From Penaeus vannamei (lineage: Eukaryota > Arthropoda > Malacostraca > Decapoda > Penaeidae): a DNA stretch of 64,000 nucleotides. Position 1 is the stretch's first letter, and each line of letters begins with the position of its first letter. A program made the translations under genes and the position numbers. Under the pieces are notes generated by a model. It was not told where the DNA came from and did not search any database. It saw only the letters and a list, made by a program, of their open reading frames with translations. The stretch is taken from NCBI RefSeq assembly GCF_042767895.1, contig NC_091578.1, positions 19,469,940 to 19,533,939 on the forward strand, read 5' to 3'. Of the stretch, positions 62,201-64,000 are shown piece by piece.

Positions 62201-64000
62201 TTTTTAACATTATTATCATTAGTCATCATTTTTATTATTATTATCATCATATTCATTATCTTTATGATTATCATTATTATTATCATCATTATAGCAGTTA
62301 TAATAATTATTTTGCTAATAACTATTGATATTTTTATCATTATAACTATTTATATAATGATAATAACAATAATGATGATCTTAGAAATAATAATGACAAT
62401 AATAATAATTAGAATGACAATGATAATGATATTATTATTTCTATTGCCATTATTAGTATGGAAATTACTGGAATAGAGTAAATAATTGCAGTAAATCTCA
62501 AGATTATCATTATAATTGTGACTTTATCATTATTATCATTATTATTGTCATAGTTATCATATTGTCAATAATAAAGGAATCATGGAATTCATCATAATTA
62601 CCTGAATTAATGTTAAAATCCTCATAATTACCATTAAAAAGCGAAAAGGTTTTTTTTTCGACCTTTCTTTCAGAAGGCTGTAATACGCTAGATTATGCCA
62701 TTTTTCGACTTTTAGGATTTTATTACTTCTGGCCTTGATATCATTATAAATTATCATTATTATCATTACTGTCATCATTTTTATGATTATTATCATTATA
62801 GTCATTATCATGATTATCATTATTATCATCATTATTGCAGTTATAATGATTATTATGCTAATTATTATTGCTACTTTTATCATTATAACTATTTATATAG
62901 TGATAATAGCAATAATGATGATCTTAGAAATAATAATGACAGTAATAATAATTATAATGACAATGGTAATATTATTATTTCTATTGCCATTATTAGTATG
63001 GAAATGATTGGAATAGTTGATTATGTTTATTATTGCAGTAATTATCAAGATTATCATTATAATTATGACTATCATTATTATCATTGTCATCATAATCATC
63101 ATTATTGTCAATAATAAAGGAATCATCATGGAAATCTTCATAATTACCTGAATTAATTATCTGCACAATCCGTGATCTTAGAAATAATAATGACAATATT
63201 AATAATTACAATGACAATGGTAATGAAGTTATTATTATTTCTATTGCCATTATTAGTGTGGGAATTATTGGAATAGAGTTAATTATTGCTATTATTGCAG
63301 TAATTATCAAGCTTATCATTATAATTATGACTTTATCATTAGTATCATTATTATTGTCATTACCATTGTCATTATAATCATAATTATCATCATTATTGTC
63401 AATAATAAAGGAGTCATCATGGAAATCATCATAATCACCTGAATTAATGTTAAAATCCTTATAATTACCATTAAAAAGCGAAAAGGGTTTTTTTCGATGT
63501 TTCTCTCAAAAAGCTGTAATACGCTAGATTTTGCCGTTTTTTTTTCGACTGTTGGGATTTTATTACTTCTAGCCTTTATTTCCTTATAAATGGACTGAAT
63601 GGTAATTATTATCATTATTATCATTACTGTCATCATTTTCATGATTATTATCATTATTATCATTACTGTCATCATTTTCATGATTATTATCATTATAGTC
63701 ATTATCATCATTATTATCATTATTATTATCATCATTATTGTAGTTATAATAATTACTATGCTAATTATAATTGCTATTTTTATCATTATAACTATATACA
63801 GATTGATAATAGCAATAATGATGATAGTAATAGTAATAATTAAAATGACAATGATAATGATGTTATTATTATTTCTATTGCCATTAATATTATGATAATT
63901 ATTGGAATAGAGTTAATTATTGCTATTATTGTAGTAATTATCAAGATTATCGTTATAATTATGACTATCATAATTATCATTATTATTGTCATTATTATCA
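59211..64000 (-). repeat. AT-rich satellite, minus-oriented block to the window end
   Basis: About eight monomers, with cores near 59240, 59805, 60395, 61000, 61560, 62155, 62725 and 63560. Local oddities: a T run of about 24 at 62118-62141, a 13-bp foreign filler at 63161-63173, and a 39-bp direct tandem duplication at about 63612-63690. No genes. Confidence 0.88.
59750..62750. repeat. Arm D of the second inverted block duplication (partner ~48400-52000)
   Basis: Inverted counterpart of arm C. The coordinate sum is about 111,100 over 61.0-62.7 kb and about 111,700 at 59.8 kb, so about one monomer present near 50.2 kb in arm C is missing in arm D. Confidence 0.75.

Overview
This is eukaryotic, repeat-only DNA. 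I find no host single-copy gene, rRNA, tRNA, CRISPR array or bacterial-style operon. The mix is a very large AT-rich satellite, BEL/Pao and Ty3/Gypsy LTR retrotransposons, a non-LTR retrotransposon with a GATGAT-type tail, and long (CA)n/(TA)n and poly-A runs. It suggests an invertebrate, most plausibly a decapod crustacean such as a penaeid shrimp; that is an inference from repeat style, not from a diagnostic gene. All coordinates and alignments were made by eye, so repeat borders may be off by some tens of bases.

Layout. 1-930: decayed 3' end of a Gypsy integrase. 960-4581: non-coding block beginning with a Gypsy LTR and carrying a GC-rich 50-bp minisatellite. 4582-10697: satellite. 10698-12154: 5'-truncated non-LTR element. 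12155-23829: satellite. 23830-24329: exactly 500 Ns. 24330-27411: satellite. 27412-34636: complete BEL/Pao element on the minus strand, with both LTRs and a 5-bp target duplication. 34637-36631: satellite. 36632-40592: Gypsy fragment plus the same LTR/minisatellite block. 40593-46541: satellite. 46542-47945: non-LTR element with a 46-bp target duplication. 47946-64000: satellite. About 45 kb (70%) is one satellite family with monomers of about 540-630 bp.

The main large-scale fact is that 730-23829 and 36911-59405 are the same sequence twice, in the same order and orientation. Both contain the Gypsy LTR block, minisatellite, satellite with its orientation switch, non-LTR insertion and terminal palindrome. 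The first copy is about 600 bp longer, mostly through scattered one- to few-base insertions, and it ends at the 500-N gap. The simplest reading is that two contigs covering one locus (two haplotypes, one poorly polished) were scaffolded side by side. A true tandem duplication is the alternative.

Inside the satellite the monomers change direction several times. Monomer-specific variants show at least two pairs of inverted block duplications: 24330-27411 with about 43200-46260, and about 48400-52000 with about 59750-62750. So the array appears to have grown by inversion and duplication of multi-monomer blocks. The transposons are later insertions. None appears intact: the Pao pol frame is open for 1043 codons, but gag, nucleocapsid, protease and pol lie in broken frames, and the non-LTR element has several stops and frameshifts.
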